Origin: Pogonophryne albipinna
Taxonomy: Eukaryota > Chordata > Actinopteri > Perciformes > Artedidraconidae
Reading direction: 5' to 3'
Length of the DNA stretch: 64,000 nt
NCBI GenBank assembly: GCA_028583405.1
Contig: CM053246.1
Span: 24,090,412-24,154,411 of the forward strand
This document shows positions 13,001 to 25,445 of this stretch, piece by piece. Under the pieces are notes generated by a model that ran no database searches, was not told the DNA's origin, and was given only the letters and a program-made list of their open reading frames with translations. The position numbers and the translations under genes were made by a program. Each line of letters opens with the position of its first letter. Position 1 is the stretch's first letter.

Positions 13001-16000
13001 AGTGTAGAGTCCTAGTTCACAGTACATGTTAGAAGAAGAAGAGCACATGAATGAGTTGGGGGGGTCAATATCAGGGAGGAGGAGGGGGGGGGGGGGAGAC
13101 AAGTGTTGGGGGGTCAGAGGTTAAGGCCTGACAGTTGCAAGGCAAGAGAAGCAGTTGAGCAGAATATATTTATAGTGCGGCATTTCTCAAGATCAGATTG
13201 CTTTCAAACTGTGCCAGTCTCACTCCGACACCCACACCCACCTGTTGTGGGAGATTTGTGCAGTGAAGCAGCCGCACAAATTCACATCTCCATTTCTCAT
13301 TTACTAAACTCTCTTAACAGAGTTAACACCCAGAAGTTTCTACCCACATGGAAACATACACACAGTTGGAATCACTTCTTACTTATCTTAGGTGATCATG
13401 GTAAGGTTTAGACTGTATACATCATTAAAAGAGTTTACCTTATTGTGTTTCATCTTCTACATTAGTTGTTTTTATATCAGGACACCTCAGGAGAAGAAAA
13501 GTAAATGAGTAAATGTATTCAAAAACAGCTCTAAAGTAGATATCTGGGATACTTGTACATCACATTAGTATTAACACTTGATGCCTTGTACGTTATACTC
13601 CCATTCCGCATTTCATTTTGTTCTTTTCACTCATTTCTAGATTTGGTTGACACTTGTTGTTGCTTATTACTTTTCAGATTAAGACCCATTATCTTAATAG
13701 ATTGGTTTACATTAACATCTTTGCCAAAGTTAGCAACAGTTTAGCATACCTTGCATACTGATTTAGAGATAGGGTCAAACTGTTGACTGCAGCTATTATT
13801 TAAGTGTTTTGATAATTGCATTTGTAATGGTTACCTGCCAGCCAATTAGGCACAAACAACATGTCCAAATCCGGCAATTTTATTTATATAGCTCATTATC
13901 ACAAATGTCACTCAAGGTGCATTACAATCTGTTTTAAGACTAGAGCCTTGATTTAAATAAAGAAAAACTCCATAAAAAATGTGGGAGAAGAATGGAAGAA
14001 AACTGAGAAAGAGAGACTGAGGGAGGGATTTCTCAACAGGTAGAAAAGCATTCAGTAGATGTTGTGTGTAGAGACCAACATAATAAAAGTACAGTATGGA
14101 TGACAAAGACTGAAGAAAGGCACAGACAAACATAGCATTCAAGAGTCAGTGGTTTACAGGGTTATCGTATTATTGGCTTTAAAGATTTTGCAAGACTGAG
14201 ACCCCCAACCTGTTGGAAAGATCATAGTAACAGGGACAAGGCCTGAAAATATATCAAAAGAAACAAGAATGAAAAAACTTGGATTCATTCAGTTTGGACA
14301 CTCTGATGTCACAATATGAAAAGGTTAAAGATTAAGGGTTAGTTTGGTTACGGTTTAAAAAACAAAATAGGAGTGTGTTTATTGTTACTGATTAATAAGA
14401 GAAAAAGGAAGTGCACAGCGTGGGCTTTTCATTTGATCTGTCTGTTCTGTTTTTTGAAAGATTCTGTCATCTGTTGAGTTGTTTAACTGACAACTCATAA
14501 ATGACTGGAGAAGTCCTGAGTCAATATTAGGTTATGATAAATAAAGAGTGGATTATCAGGGCGTGCACTGAAGTAGTGGATTGGGCGTGTACAGAGATAT
14601 AGCACATAAACACATGAGGTATCCTCTGATAATGACTGTAAGGGTATTCGCTAACAGTTTTTGAAATTACCTTTAAAGACCCTGATGACTTACTTTAAAA
14701 TAACAAAGATTAATAAAGATTTTCTTTTGGTCAGAGAAATTAAGCTAGTAAAAAATTCTTAAGCCCCAAAGTCAAACATTATGAAATTATACATCAACCA
14801 TGTTTGAAACTTTTTCCCCACTAGCTAACCTGTTTATTTCTTCATACTCTTTTGGGGGATTTTGTTCACTATAATTAATCGTTTAACAAGTTGACATCTT
14901 ATATTAATTAAAATACATATTACTACTACTACCACTACTACAGACATATCAAACACTAAGTGCATTAATTGCCCTCAACCTTACTCATATGCACACTGAC
15001 AGACCCTCTCAACCACAAACTGTGATATTTAAATTCTCTGTGTTGCAGGTTCGGTGGAGGTTTCTCGCAGAAGTCCCGTGGCCTCCTGGCTCTGTGCCAT
15101 GCTCTACTGCTTTGGAAGTTACATCCTGGCAGACATCTTGCTTGGAAGCAGCCCCATCGACTATTTCCAACACAACAGCCACATCCTGCTGGCCTCAGCT
15201 GTCTGGTGAGAAATCCTCGGAACAACGTGACCTTTGACAGGGGAAGAGCTTTCGGCTCTTTCCTTTTAAGACTGTATTCCCTACACTGCTTATAAGTGAT
15301 TCCCAGTCCAAATTCTGAATTTATTTTCCTGCTTATTACAGGGAAAGTAACTTCGTGACGTCTTTAAAGGAAATATTCAGCCAAATCACAAATAATCATT
15401 CCAAGAAACTAAGAAACAATGCCCCAGGCACTCTGGATAGCAGTTTCCAACACCTTCTTGGTGCCACACATAAGACAATGATATGCATAACTTCTGCATT
15501 AAAAAACAGTAAACAGGAAAATAAAATACAAAAAAAGGAATTAAAAACATGTAACATTTAAGAAGTGGATTTTCTCAAAACCCTGGAAAACTAAACGTAT
15601 CTCTATTCCCAGAAACTACTTGTGCTAAATGGGAAAGTAGTTTTTGTAAGTGATTTGGATACTGTTAACATTTATTTCAAACCTAACCATCAGAGCTGAA
15701 TTACAGACCCTCCCTCTAATGTCTTGTTCTCCACCATGTTCTCAGGTACCTCGTCTTTTACTGCCCACTGAACCTCTTCTATAAATGCGTGGCGTTCCTG
15801 CCCGTCAAACTGGTGTTGGTCGCCCTGAAGGAAGTCGTCCGCACTCGTAAGATCGCAGCCGGCGTTCACCACGCCCATCACGCCTACCACCACGGCTTGT
15901 TCATCATGGTCATCGTTGGATATGTCAAAGGTTAGTTTCATGTGGGATTTCAAACTGATGGGTGCTACAAACTTACTACTTATAGTATTCAGTATGACAG

Positions 16001-18601
16001 TATGTATGGCACAACATGTGGTCATGTTTGAAATGGGTTGACAACAAAATGTGTTGTTTTCTCCATAGCTTAATGAAAGACTGCAAATTGATATAATATG
16101 ATTACAAAAATCATAGTTTCTGAAGGAATGTGGTGGTGCAGATTTCCCAATTTTTTAAGGAACATTATGGACTTAGTGAATGTATTCACACATTTGGCTT
16201 ATTTTTGTGTGGACATTAGCACGTTACCATGAAGAAAAAAGGACTGTAACCAACAATTATTCTATACATAGATTAATCTGTCGACTATTTCCTTAATCAG
16301 TCGGTTATTTGCCAAGACACAGATATATCAGACACAGATATTAGGTTTACAAAGCACAAAGCAGCAAATCTTCTAATAGACATTTCTTTTTTTTGTATTA
16401 TCAGAATGGTTGTGTTGGATTATCTTTTCTGTTGATCCACTAAGTGTCTAATTAAATAATTTTGTAATCTTTAGAATACATTCTGTTGAACTGCTTGGTG
16501 AGCTTTCAGTCTGTCCTCCTCACTCTGACAGCAGCTCTCTGTGTTGACAGCTGCCCTCAAAGGGCCTCCACATTTAAACATGAGTGAACGTCACACATGT
16601 ACATGCCAGTGTACACATTTGCTGTTCATTCATGATCTGTGCGTTTACAAGTCCTCAAGTAACCTGATAACTGAAAGACACCAGCTTAGGAGGATATAAT
16701 CATTACTTTGTAGCAGCTCAATTGAAAATATACTTATGATGTAATGTGTAAAGTTGAATTCACTATAGCTTAGTGTGATGTCCCTTAAAACCTGACTAAA
16801 ATTCCTGTACATTTTTTTACAAGAAGAATGTTTAACAAGCCAGTATTTAACCATAGAAACTGTGAAAATGTTTGTAGCAATGATTCATATGTATATAGAA
16901 TACTATAAAGTGTATAAGATAGATGGATAGATAAATACCTATCTATCTTATAAGTTACATCAGATTTCTCTTTTGCAGGCTTTAACCAAATGTTTCCCAA
17001 ATGCCTTTACTGTGAAACCATCCAATAGTGGAGAGAGCTGTGCTGGTTTGGTCTCTGCTACAATAGTGAGGCCCTGCAGGCGTCCATGTTGAAAATGCGG
17101 GCAGAAAGCTGAATGCAGAGAAACGCAGTTACACGAGACAGTAACAGGCTTTTTTGTCCTAATTTTTTCAACGTCTATTTTTATCTTCGCAGGGTCTGGA
17201 GTGGCTCTCATTTCCAATTTTGAGCAGCTGCTGCGTGGTGTGTGGAGGCCCGACACCAATGAGATCCTCAACATGTCATTGTAAGTCTGAGTGTCCTTCT
17301 GAATGAGTAAAAACACTCATCTCTGCCTCCTCGAGCATTGCAGGGGTATGAAACCAATTCTCAACTTAAAGGGGAAAACTACAACGTAAAAGTTGTGTGA
17401 CTGAATTGGACATCAAATATTGTCAGACTAGTAGAGAAATAGCAGGTTTGTTGATGCCACTATGTGTAAAAACTTTAATTTTCTTTGGTGCCCCCTAGTG
17501 GTTGTAAAAACAACAACATTTTAACAGACTGCAATGCACCCAACATGAACAATGTTGGATGAAAATCTCTTATCCCCTGATAAAACCCCATCAACCTACA
17601 GAGGAACGCTACAGCCTCAATCATACATTACCTTGCAATTCAAATAAAACTGCTAGTAATTAAAATCTATTAAATAAAGGATTTCTCATTCTGATGACTA
17701 TTTCTACCTCTGATATCTAATCATATCCTTGACTAGTTTTTCTTTTTATCCCTGCTGCATTCTGCATGTTTTACTCACAGTTTTGTCTTTTGTCTCTGCA
17801 GCCCGACCAAGGCCAGTCTGTACGGAGCGATCCTCTTCACCCTGCAGGAGTCTCACTGGCTGCCAGTGGCCAAGAGCACCCTCATCCTCATCTTCACCCT
17901 GTTCATGGCCACAAGCAAGGTAAGATCAGCTAAGTGTTGACAATGTTGCATTTATTATTCAGCCTGAAACTGTGTTGCCTAACAGAGGATGTGCGTATTC
18001 CAGTGTGACTTGAGCAGGATCAAAAACATACCACTCTCACTTGTTTGTCATGTGCACGTTTAGTTTAGTTTAGGGAAGAAAAACATTGGTTTTATGTAGC
18101 CAGAGAAAAAGAAAAATGTTTCTCTCAGTAAATTATTTTCTGTCATATGAGTAGGTATTTAAACTCAGAGTTAAATAGTAATGAGTAAGAACATTTCAGC
18201 AATTAACCTCTACAAGCCCCAGATTGGGCTCTCGGATGAAACACATTAAGTTTAAAAATTGAGATAACCCAGCAGACATTTTTACCACAGTTTTCACAGG
18301 TTGAGTGGTACTCCATAAACTGATCTTAATATTTCAAATAAATTCAGTTACCGCAAAATCAGGCAAATCACTCATAACCAACACCCTCTTCCCTCAGGTG
18401 GTGATGACCGCCCGTCATTCTCACGGCTCGCCCTTCGCCCTCATTGAGTCCTGGGTTTGCCACCTGCTGTTCGGCTCCCCTCTGGGTGGATCTGAGGAAG
18501 ACCACCACCACGCTCCCGCCACTGCCCCATCTTCACCTCTCAAAACCAAGGAGGAGCTGAGCGAAGGTGCCCGCAAGAGGAAGGCCAAGAAAGCCGAGTA
18601 G
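10054..18601 (+). CDS. tmem38a: Trimeric intracellular cation channel type A (TRIC-A)
   Basis: Six exons: 10054-10177, 15049-15205, 15746-15930, 17193-17280, 17802-17919 and 18398-18601, giving 291 aa (human 299). TRIC-A is a homotrimeric K+ channel of the sarcoplasmic/endoplasmic reticulum that balances charge during Ca2+ release, mainly in excitable muscle. The protein starts [18 protein letters not shown] and has seven likely membrane segments. Residues 122-129 are KEVVRTRK, the basic motif that lines the pore and binds phosphoinositide in this family. [10 protein letters not shown] follows. The tail is charged and ends RKRKAKKAE, typical of the type A C-terminus. All introns are GT-AG with matching phases. 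The start has an in-context ATG in the exon holding the conserved N-terminus. Intron 1 is 4.9 kb and holds several repeats. Confidence 0.96.
11308..11871. mobile_element. Non-autonomous hAT element in tmem38a intron 1
   Basis: The right end, read inward, is CAGGGGTGTCAAACTCAA, and the left end is CACATGTGTCAAACTCAA. These are inverted copies differing at a few bases. The 8-bp repeat TTCTAGCC flanks both sides (11300-11307 and 11872-11879), a perfect target duplication. The CAGGGGTGTC terminus is typical of hAT/Charlie-like elements. There is no intact coding region. A related element is at about 45.98-46.37 kb. Confidence 0.85.
12000..12185. repeat. Dispersed fish repeat
   Basis: Contains TTGTTAGACGC followed by ATCCAAAGCGACTTACA, a core widely dispersed in fish genomes. 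A reverse-complement copy of this core occurs at 61738-61802 in this window. The exact family was not identified. Confidence 0.55.
13870..13945. repeat. LINE 3'-end-like fragment
   Basis: The TTTATTTATATAGC stretch followed by CAAGGTGCATTACAA resembles the 3' end of the L2 copy at 20437 (TTTATTTATATAGCAC). It is probably a short 5'-truncated LINE or a derived SINE tail. Confidence 0.4.
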
Positions 18602-19110
18602 GACGCTGAGCTGAAAACTGCATCATGGCCTCCACATGATGGACCTCCACATGATGGACCTCCCATTCCTTTCTAGGGAAAGGGGCAGTTTGACGTTCAA
18701 CCAAATGAGACCCTTTCTATTAGAGCAAAATGGTGCTTTTTTTGGTGCATTAACACAGAACAAGGACTCTGTAAATACAACGGCAAATGTTTCAAACTAA
18801 ACCCAACCAGGACCTTTTAAACCTATTTATGAATGTGTTTGTGAACATCTGCATCTGTGCTCAACACTGTGTGGTGACCCGCGTTCAGCAGCTGTGTGTT
18901 TGTTTAGGATGGCCTATGATCCACATTAGTAGCTGGGTGACCGGGTGTCAGGAAAGCCCACCAAACCTTACTACCGTTCAGAAAGAAATTGAAAAATCAG
19001 AAAAATCAAGAAGAATCTGACTCTCAATAAGAAATAAAAATGTGAAAAAGCATTAAGGGCCAGAACATCGCTGCTTTATACATTAACATGAGGACAACAT
19101 CAATTCTTTA

Positions 19111-19116
19111 AATAAA
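19111..19116 (+). terminator. Candidate tmem38a polyadenylation signal
   Basis: AATAAA about 510 bp after the tmem38a stop, followed within 25 bases by a GT-rich stretch. A second AATAAA at 19033-19038 is an alternative. Confidence 0.5.
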
Positions 19117-19139
19117 CATCTTAAGAAACATTGTGTCTC

Positions 19140-20436
19140 TTTGGTTTTAATTTACTTTTCTCATTGACATTTTTTCCCTTGTTGACTTTTCAGAAGTGAT
19201 AAATGGTCATAACTGAGGTCTGAGTTGAAAATGTTCAGGGATACGGTCTAATAATTTACATTACTTGTTTTTTTGCATTTCAAAATAATTGTTCAAAGGT
19301 GAATAGTGCCTTTTCCTTGCTGCCACTCAGCCATCTGACTTCACACATCCCTGACTTCGCAACTGATTTTGAGTTCCTTGCTCATCAGAGTATTTATTGC
19401 ATTGCTCTTTTATCTGTAAGAATAAGGAGACAAAACTCCATTAAGGAAGAGTTAAGACATAAGCTGGTCCACGACTCATTGGGGAACCAGGAGTATGTGT
19501 GTCTTCATAAACTCTCTTTTATGTAACTCAAAGGCTGTGGGGAGGTGACAGGAAAGCTCTGAGGTCACGTCCTGAGAAACTAGTACGCACCCTGCTGTGC
19601 TGACAAACTTTTGTAGCACATGCAATAAAACATCCCTAATGAAGTTTGCAGGAGGTTGTTAGACTCCAACTTTGACCCTCGCATTCCTCACAGCAGCAGA
19701 GAAGAGCAGGGAGGTAGATTGTTGCATCTTAAGTACCCTTAAGTATGAGACGGATCTTTGTTCATACCAACGCACGAACAAACTGTATTCTCTCTTTAGA
19801 AGATGAGAGTCATTAAGAACTGAAACAGCTCAAGAAAATGACCCACGACTACACTATAGCTAAAATCATAGTTAATAAAAAAGGACAGCATTAAGAGCAT
19901 TTAACACCATTTTACAGCTCACAGTTTAAAAGCATTTATACAATATCTTGAAACAGTTGTTTGTATCTTAGATTAAAAGGATTCAGTTATAAAAGTAGTT
20001 GGCAGTGCTCTCTTCAGCACCATGTCTTTGTTCCAAACTATTCAACAATTGAGACTCCCCCGATTTAGCATTGTGCTCAAATAGCTACACCTAGCATCGA
20101 TGCACAACTAGAGAAACAATCTTGTGATGTAAAACATTTTTTGTTCCACATCTTCTTCTTTGTCAAGATGTGGCACCTACATTACCCACAATTCACCAAG
20201 AGTTCAGTTGGACTTTCAGGTGTGTTATGCTTGTAGCAGCTAACGTGGCCTCAATCGGCTAGCGTCAAGCTAAACTGAGGAGTGTGCTACAGAGGGCTGG
20301 TAAGTTCACTTACTTCGAATCCACAATTTGTTTAAATTGTAAATGTTGTAGTCTGCAGACCCAACTAACACAGACTCAGTTGACTTCACTTGAGGCAATG
20401 TATTAGATTTTTCATGCTGCCCTGTGGATCCACAAG
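19140..20436. other. Intergenic, no recognised gene
   Basis: AT-rich sequence after tmem38a with only short shadow frames. No gene, RNA or clear element boundary was seen. Confidence 0.5.
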
Positions 20437-22410
20437 GCAAGGCAAGTTTATTTATATAGCACTTTTCAACACAAGGCAATTCAAAGTACTTTACAAAAAA
20501 TGAAAGACATTAAGAAAATGGCCTTTAAAATCAGTCATTAAAAAGAAAAGCTAATAAAATAAACATTAAAAGAAAAAATACATGGATAAAAGTTACAGTG
20601 CAGTCTAAGATGTGAATAGTTCAATTAAAAGCAGCGACAAAAAGAAAAGTCTTCACCCTGGATTTAAAAGTAGTCAGAGTTGCAGCGGACCTGCAGGTTT
20701 CTGGGAGTTTGTTCCAGATATTTGGAGCATAATAACTGAACGCTGCTTTACCATGTTTAGTTCTGACTCTGGGGACAGAAAGCTGACCAGTCCCTGAAGA
20801 CCTGAGAGATCTGGATGGTTCATAATTTAGCAGTAGGTCAGAAATGTATTTTGGGCCTAAACCATTCAAAGCTTTATAAACCAGCAGCAGTATTTTGAAA
20901 TCTATTCTTTGACACACAGGAAGCCAGTGTAAAGACTTCAGAACAGGAGTGATGTGAATGTGATCTACTTTCTTAGTGTTAGTGAGGACTCGAGCAGCGG
21001 CGTTCTGAATCAGCTGCAGCTTTCTAATATATTTTTTAGTGAGACCTATAAAGACACCATTGCAGTAGTCGAGTCTACTGAAGATAAAAGCATGGACAAG
21101 TTTTTCCAAATCCTGCTGTGACATTAGTCTTTTAATCCAAGATATGTTCTTTAGGTGATAGTAAGCTGATTTAGTAACTGTTGAAACTCAGGTCAGAGTC
21201 CATGACTACACCTAGATTTCTGGCTTTATCTGTTGTTTTGAACATTGCAGACTGAAGCTCAGCGCTAACTTTTAAACGTTCTGCCTTGGCTCCAAAAACC
21301 ATTAACTCAGTTTTATCTTTGTTTAATTGGAGAAAGTTCTGACACATCCAGTCATTGATTTGTTCAATGCACTTACTCAGTGTTTGAATTGGAGCATAGT
21401 CTCCTGGTGAAATTGTTACGTACATTTGTGTGTCATCTGCATAGCTATGGTAACTTATTTTGTTGTTTTTCATTATCTGAGCCAGTGGTAGCATGTAGAT
21501 GTTAAAGAGAAGAGGCCCCAGGATGGAGCCTTGAGGTACCCCACATGTCATATTTGTCAACTCAGATGTGTATTTAGGGCAATGTATGTATGAGTCCTTA
21601 CCCCAAGGGAATGAGTCCTTACCCCAAGTGAAGGAGTTCAAGTATCTCGGGGTCTTGTTCTTGAGTGAGGGAACAATGGAGCGTGAGATGGGCCGGAGAA
21701 TCGGAGCAGCGGGAGCGGTACTGCAGTCGCTTTATCGCACCGTTGTGACGAAAAGGGAGCTGAGCCAGAAGGCAAAGCTCTCTGTCTACCGGGCCATTTT
21801 CGTTCCTACCCTCACCTATGGTCATGAAGGATGGGTCATGACCGAAAGAACGAGATCGCGGATACAAGCGGTCGAGATGGGTTTTCTCCGCAGGGTGGCT
21901 GGTGTCTCCCTTAGGGATAAGGTGAGAAGTTCGGTCATCCGGGAGGGACTCGGAGTTGAACCGCTCCTCCTTCGCGTCGAAAGGAGCCAGTTGAGGTGGT
22001 TCGGGCACCTAGTTAGGATGCCACCTGGGCGCCTCCCTAGGGAGGTGTTCCAGGCACGTCCAGCTGGGAAGAGACCAAGGGGTAGACCTAGGACCAGGTG
22101 GAGGGATTATATCTCTTCGCTGGCCTAGGAGCGCCTTGGGATCCCCCAGTCAGAGCTGGTTGATGTGGCCAGGGAAAGGAAAGTTTGGGGCTCTCTGCTA
22201 GAACTGCTACCCCCGCGACCCGACCACTGATAAGCGGGAGAAGATGGATGGATGGATGGATGTGTATTTACCTATAGAAACAAAGTTGTTTCTGTCCTTT
22301 AAGTAGGATTCAAACCAATTTAGAACGGTTTCCGAAAGTCCCACCCAGTTTTCCAGTCGGTCTAGTAATATGTTGTGGTCAACAGTGTCAAACGCAGCAC
22401 TGAGGGGGTT
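20437..22410 (-). pseudogene. 5'-truncated, frameshifted L2-clade LINE
   Basis: Minus-strand reverse-transcriptase fragments in order: [15 protein letters not shown], then GVPQGSILGPLLFNIYMLPL, then SYADDTQMYV with the catalytic YADD intact, then NLGVVMDSDLSF. After a frameshift near 21.15 kb comes the C-terminal part with SRLDYCNGVFIGL and LKSLHWLPV. The plus-strand left end TTTATTTATATAGCAC is the typical 3' tail of these fish LINEs. The endonuclease domain is absent, so the copy is 5'-truncated. It is split by an RTE insertion at 21577-22260. It cannot be active. Confidence 0.9.
21577..22260 (+). mobile_element. 5'-truncated RTE-clade (Rex3-like) insertion
   Basis: Plus-strand frame with KEFKYLGVLFLSEGTMERE, RRIGAAGAVLQSLYR, LTYGHEGWVMTERTRSR and RWFGHLVRMPPGRLP, the C-terminal part of an RTE-type polyprotein. 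It ends in a (GATG)n tail at about 22240-22260, as described for Rex3. The target duplication TGTGTATTTA is readable on both sides (21567-21576 and 22261-22270). A TAG replaces an expected Trp codon after ISSLA at 22126-22128. Just inside the 5' end, a 21-bp segment containing ATGAGTCCTTACCCCAAG is tandemly doubled. It inserted in antisense orientation into the L2. Confidence 0.85.
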
Positions 22411-22793
22411 ATACAACTTACTTTATGCAGCAGTGCTACCCAAGACCTGTAAACATACCTGTGTAATTTAGTTTAAAGGCATTCTGTGCAGCCAAACACT
22501 GTTCCAATAAGAACTTTGTTTTATATTGCATCAGCAATACAACATTTATAAAGGTATGATAAATGCCAGGCTGAATGTTGGGGGAAATTTAGATAATAAT
22601 TTTCCTTTGAATAAACTGGGAAACGAAGAAATAAGTGGGCTATTGTTTTAAAAAATAATAATCATAGAGCTTTGAGTTGGACTCTACTGATAAATAATGT
22701 GTATTACTTTCAGACAGTGTGGAACAAGATGAATACTCAAATACTTTTAGGGGTGTTTTTACATACTAAAACCTTTTTTTTATTATTAGGAAT

Positions 22794-23563
22794 CAGTGGC
22801 GGCGCGAGGGGGTGCTGAAGCACCCCCAAGAAATGTAGGTTCGAAAATAATATGCTACAGTACAGTACAAGTAGCCTACTTCTGGGTCTCTGTGTTTCAT
22901 TCAAGTTCTGCTCTGTGTGTGTGTGTGCGAGATTGAGCGAGAGAGAGCGCGCACCGGTACCGGAGATCGTTGTGGTTAGCATCTGGTGCTAGCTACGCTA
23001 ACGGATATAAGGAGCTTTTTCCACAACAAGGTGGAGGGAGAACTCTCTTCTGTCAGACTGAGAGTATCAGATAACCTCAGCTCAGGTGAAGTAAAGGATT
23101 CTCAGTGTTTAGATAGTTAACTTTAGTCTAAGTTATCTCAGTGGGTCTCAAAACGGTTTGGTCACGATTAATGTAAATAAGTATTTCTGAGGCACACGTT
23201 TATATGATCATTATAGGTATAAAAAAAATAAGAGCATAAATGAAAAACAGGTATGAAATACTATATGACAGTAAAACAAGAATACAGTTTGAAAGGGGAG
23301 TGATTTGTAAAATATCCATAAAGAAAAAGTAAATCTGTTTACAGTTCATATGAGTGTTGAGAGATGTATCCATATATCTCTTAATTTTGCTCTCAAAGTG
23401 CACCAGATTGATGCTTTTAATTTCAATATTTAAAAAAAAATCTGTATGTGCGTGTGGGGAGTGTTGCAGTAGAAAATTCAACTGTAGCGCCCGGGACATT
23501 AATGGGAAACCATGTTTGAGCACCCTCTATGAAACGTCAAGCTACCCTCCAGCACCCCCAACA
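22794..23563. repeat. Unclassified element with GGGGGTGCTGAA-type ends
   Basis: Starts CAGTGGCGGCGCGAGG and GGGTGCTGAAGCACCC. Near 23545 it carries the inverse CCAGCACCCCC, so short inverted ends are likely. The inside (about 22,960-23,430) matches, with divergence, the inside of the hAT element at 55782-57108, including GCATCTGGTGCTAGCT, GTGTTTAGATAGT and AAGTGCACCAGATTGA. No coding capacity was recognised. Boundaries are approximate. Confidence 0.55.
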
Positions 23564-23879
23564 GAAAATATCAAAACTAGGGCCAACAGGGTGGGTGGAG
23601 GGGGTCTGGAGGACGGGTTTGGGCTGACAGCCCAGGGGCACAGCGGAGGACCCGGAAGGGGTCTCGGGCGGACGGCCCGGGGGCAAGGCAGAGTTCAAGG
23701 ATGCGGACTCGGGCGGACGGCCCGGGGGTAAGGCAGAGTCCAAGGAAGAGTCAGGGGGCCGGGCCCGAGGGCGAAGACCGCGGCTCTCAGGGGGCCGGGC
23801 TCGAGGGCGAAGACCAGACAGCTCCGGAGGCCGGGCAGGAACCGGTGTCGGCAGAACAGGAACCCCCACGGAAGAGGAC

Positions 23880-24665
23880 CAGGAGTTGGCAGGACCCCCG
23901 GCGAGACCGGTGATGGCGGGGCCTCCAACGGAACAGGACAAGGGGTTGGCAGGACCCCCGGCAGAAGAGTTGACGACGGGACCCCCAACGGAACAGGACA
24001 TAGGATTGGCAGGACCCCCGGCAGGAGAGTAGTCGGCGGGACCCCCAACGGGACAGGACACAGGGCTGGCAAGACCCCCGGCAGGAGAGCAGTCGGCGGG
24101 ACCTCCAACGGGACAGGACACAGGGTTGGCAGGACCACCGGCAGGAGAGTAGTCGGTGGGACCTCCAACGGGACTGGACATGGAGCCGGCAGGACCCCCA
24201 GCAGAACCTCCATCGGCACAGGACATAGGGTTGGCAGGACCCCCGGCAGAAGAGTAGTCGGCAGGACCCCCAACGGGACAGGACACAGGGTTGGCAGGAC
24301 CCCCGGCAGAAGAGCAGTCGGCGGGACCCCCAACGGGACAGGACATAGGGTTGGCAGGACCCCCGGCAGGAGAGTAGTCGGCGGGACCTCCAACGGGACT
24401 GGACATGGAGCCGGCAGGACCCCCAGCGGAACCTCCATCGGCACAGGACATAGGGTTGGCAGGACCTCCAGCGGAACCGCCAACGGCACGGACATACGAT
24501 TGGCAGGACCCACGGCAGAGGAGTAGTCGGCGGGGCCTCCAACGGCACAGGACATAGGGTTGGCAAGACCCCCGGCAGAGGAGTAGTCGGCGGGGCCTCC
24601 AACGGGACAGGACATGGAGTTGGCAGGACCCCCAGCGGAACCTCCAATGGACCAGGACATTGGGT
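23880..24665. repeat. 60-bp-unit minisatellite
   Basis: About a dozen tandem units of 60 bp, with some 48-bp variants, built around GGTTGGCAGGACCCCCGGCAG and GGGACCTCCAACGGGAC. Because both lengths are multiples of three, minus-strand frames stay open through the array and read as Gly/Ala/Pro/Ser repeats (unit GGPADYSSAGGPANPMSCPV). Frames open in more than one register show that this is a repeat effect, although origin from a repetitive coding region of the neighbouring retroelement is possible. Confidence 0.85.
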
Positions 24666-25445
24666 AGGGACTTGAGACGTGACTCGAGAGGGGACTTGAG
24701 AGGAGACTCCAGAGGGGACTCCAGAGGAGACTCCAGAGGGGAACCAAGGGGGAACTAGAGAGGGGACTAGAGGAGGGACGAGAGGAGGGACGAGAGGAGG
24801 GACGAGAGGAGGGAACTCGAGAGGGGACTCGAGAGGTGACTCGAGAGGTGACTTGAGAGGGAACTCCAGAGGGAACTCCAGAGGTGACTTGAGAGGGGAC
24901 TCGAGAGGGAACTTGAGAGGTGACTCGAGAAGAAACTGGAGAGGGAACTGGAGAGGGAACTCCAGAGGTGACTTGAGATGGGACTAGAGTAGGGACTTGA
25001 GAAGGGACTAGAGAAGTGACTAGAGGTGGGACTAGAGATGGAACTAGAGAAGGGACCAGAGGAGGGACCAGAGAGGGGACTAGAAGAGGGACCTGAGAAG
25101 AGACTAGAGATGGAACTTGAGATGGAACTCGAGAGGTGACTCGAGAAGGGACTCGAGAGGTGACTCGAGAGGGGACTCGAGAGGGAGCTGGAGGGGTGAC
25201 TTGAGAGGGGACTCGAGATGGAACTTGAGAGGGGACTCGAGAGGGAACTCGAGAGGACACTCGAGCGGTGACTTGAAAGGAGGCTTGAGAAGGGACTCGA
25301 GAGGTGACTTGAGAGCGGACTCGAGAGGTGACTTGAAAGGAGACTCGAGGGGGGACTTGAGAGGAGACTCGAGGGGGGACTTGAGAGGAGACTCGAGGGG
25401 GGACTTGAGAGGAGACTCGAGGGGGGACTTGAGAGGAGACTCCTG
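24666..25445. repeat. 12-bp-unit minisatellite with 24-bp higher-order repeat
   Basis: Roughly 65 degenerate copies of a 12-bp unit such as GAGAGGGGACTC, GAGAGGTGACTT or GAGAGGGAACTC. At the right end (about 25340-25440) a 24-bp dimer GGACTTGAGAGGAGACTCGA is repeated almost perfectly several times. All frames of both strands are largely open, giving Ser/Pro/Leu/Val repeats on the minus strand and Gly/Asp/Ser/Arg on the plus strand. It abuts the L2 LINE directly. Confidence 0.9.

Noticed and set aside
23880..25445. CRISPR-like array
   Set aside because: The units are contiguous and degenerate, with no unique spacers, in a vertebrate genome. They are minisatellites.
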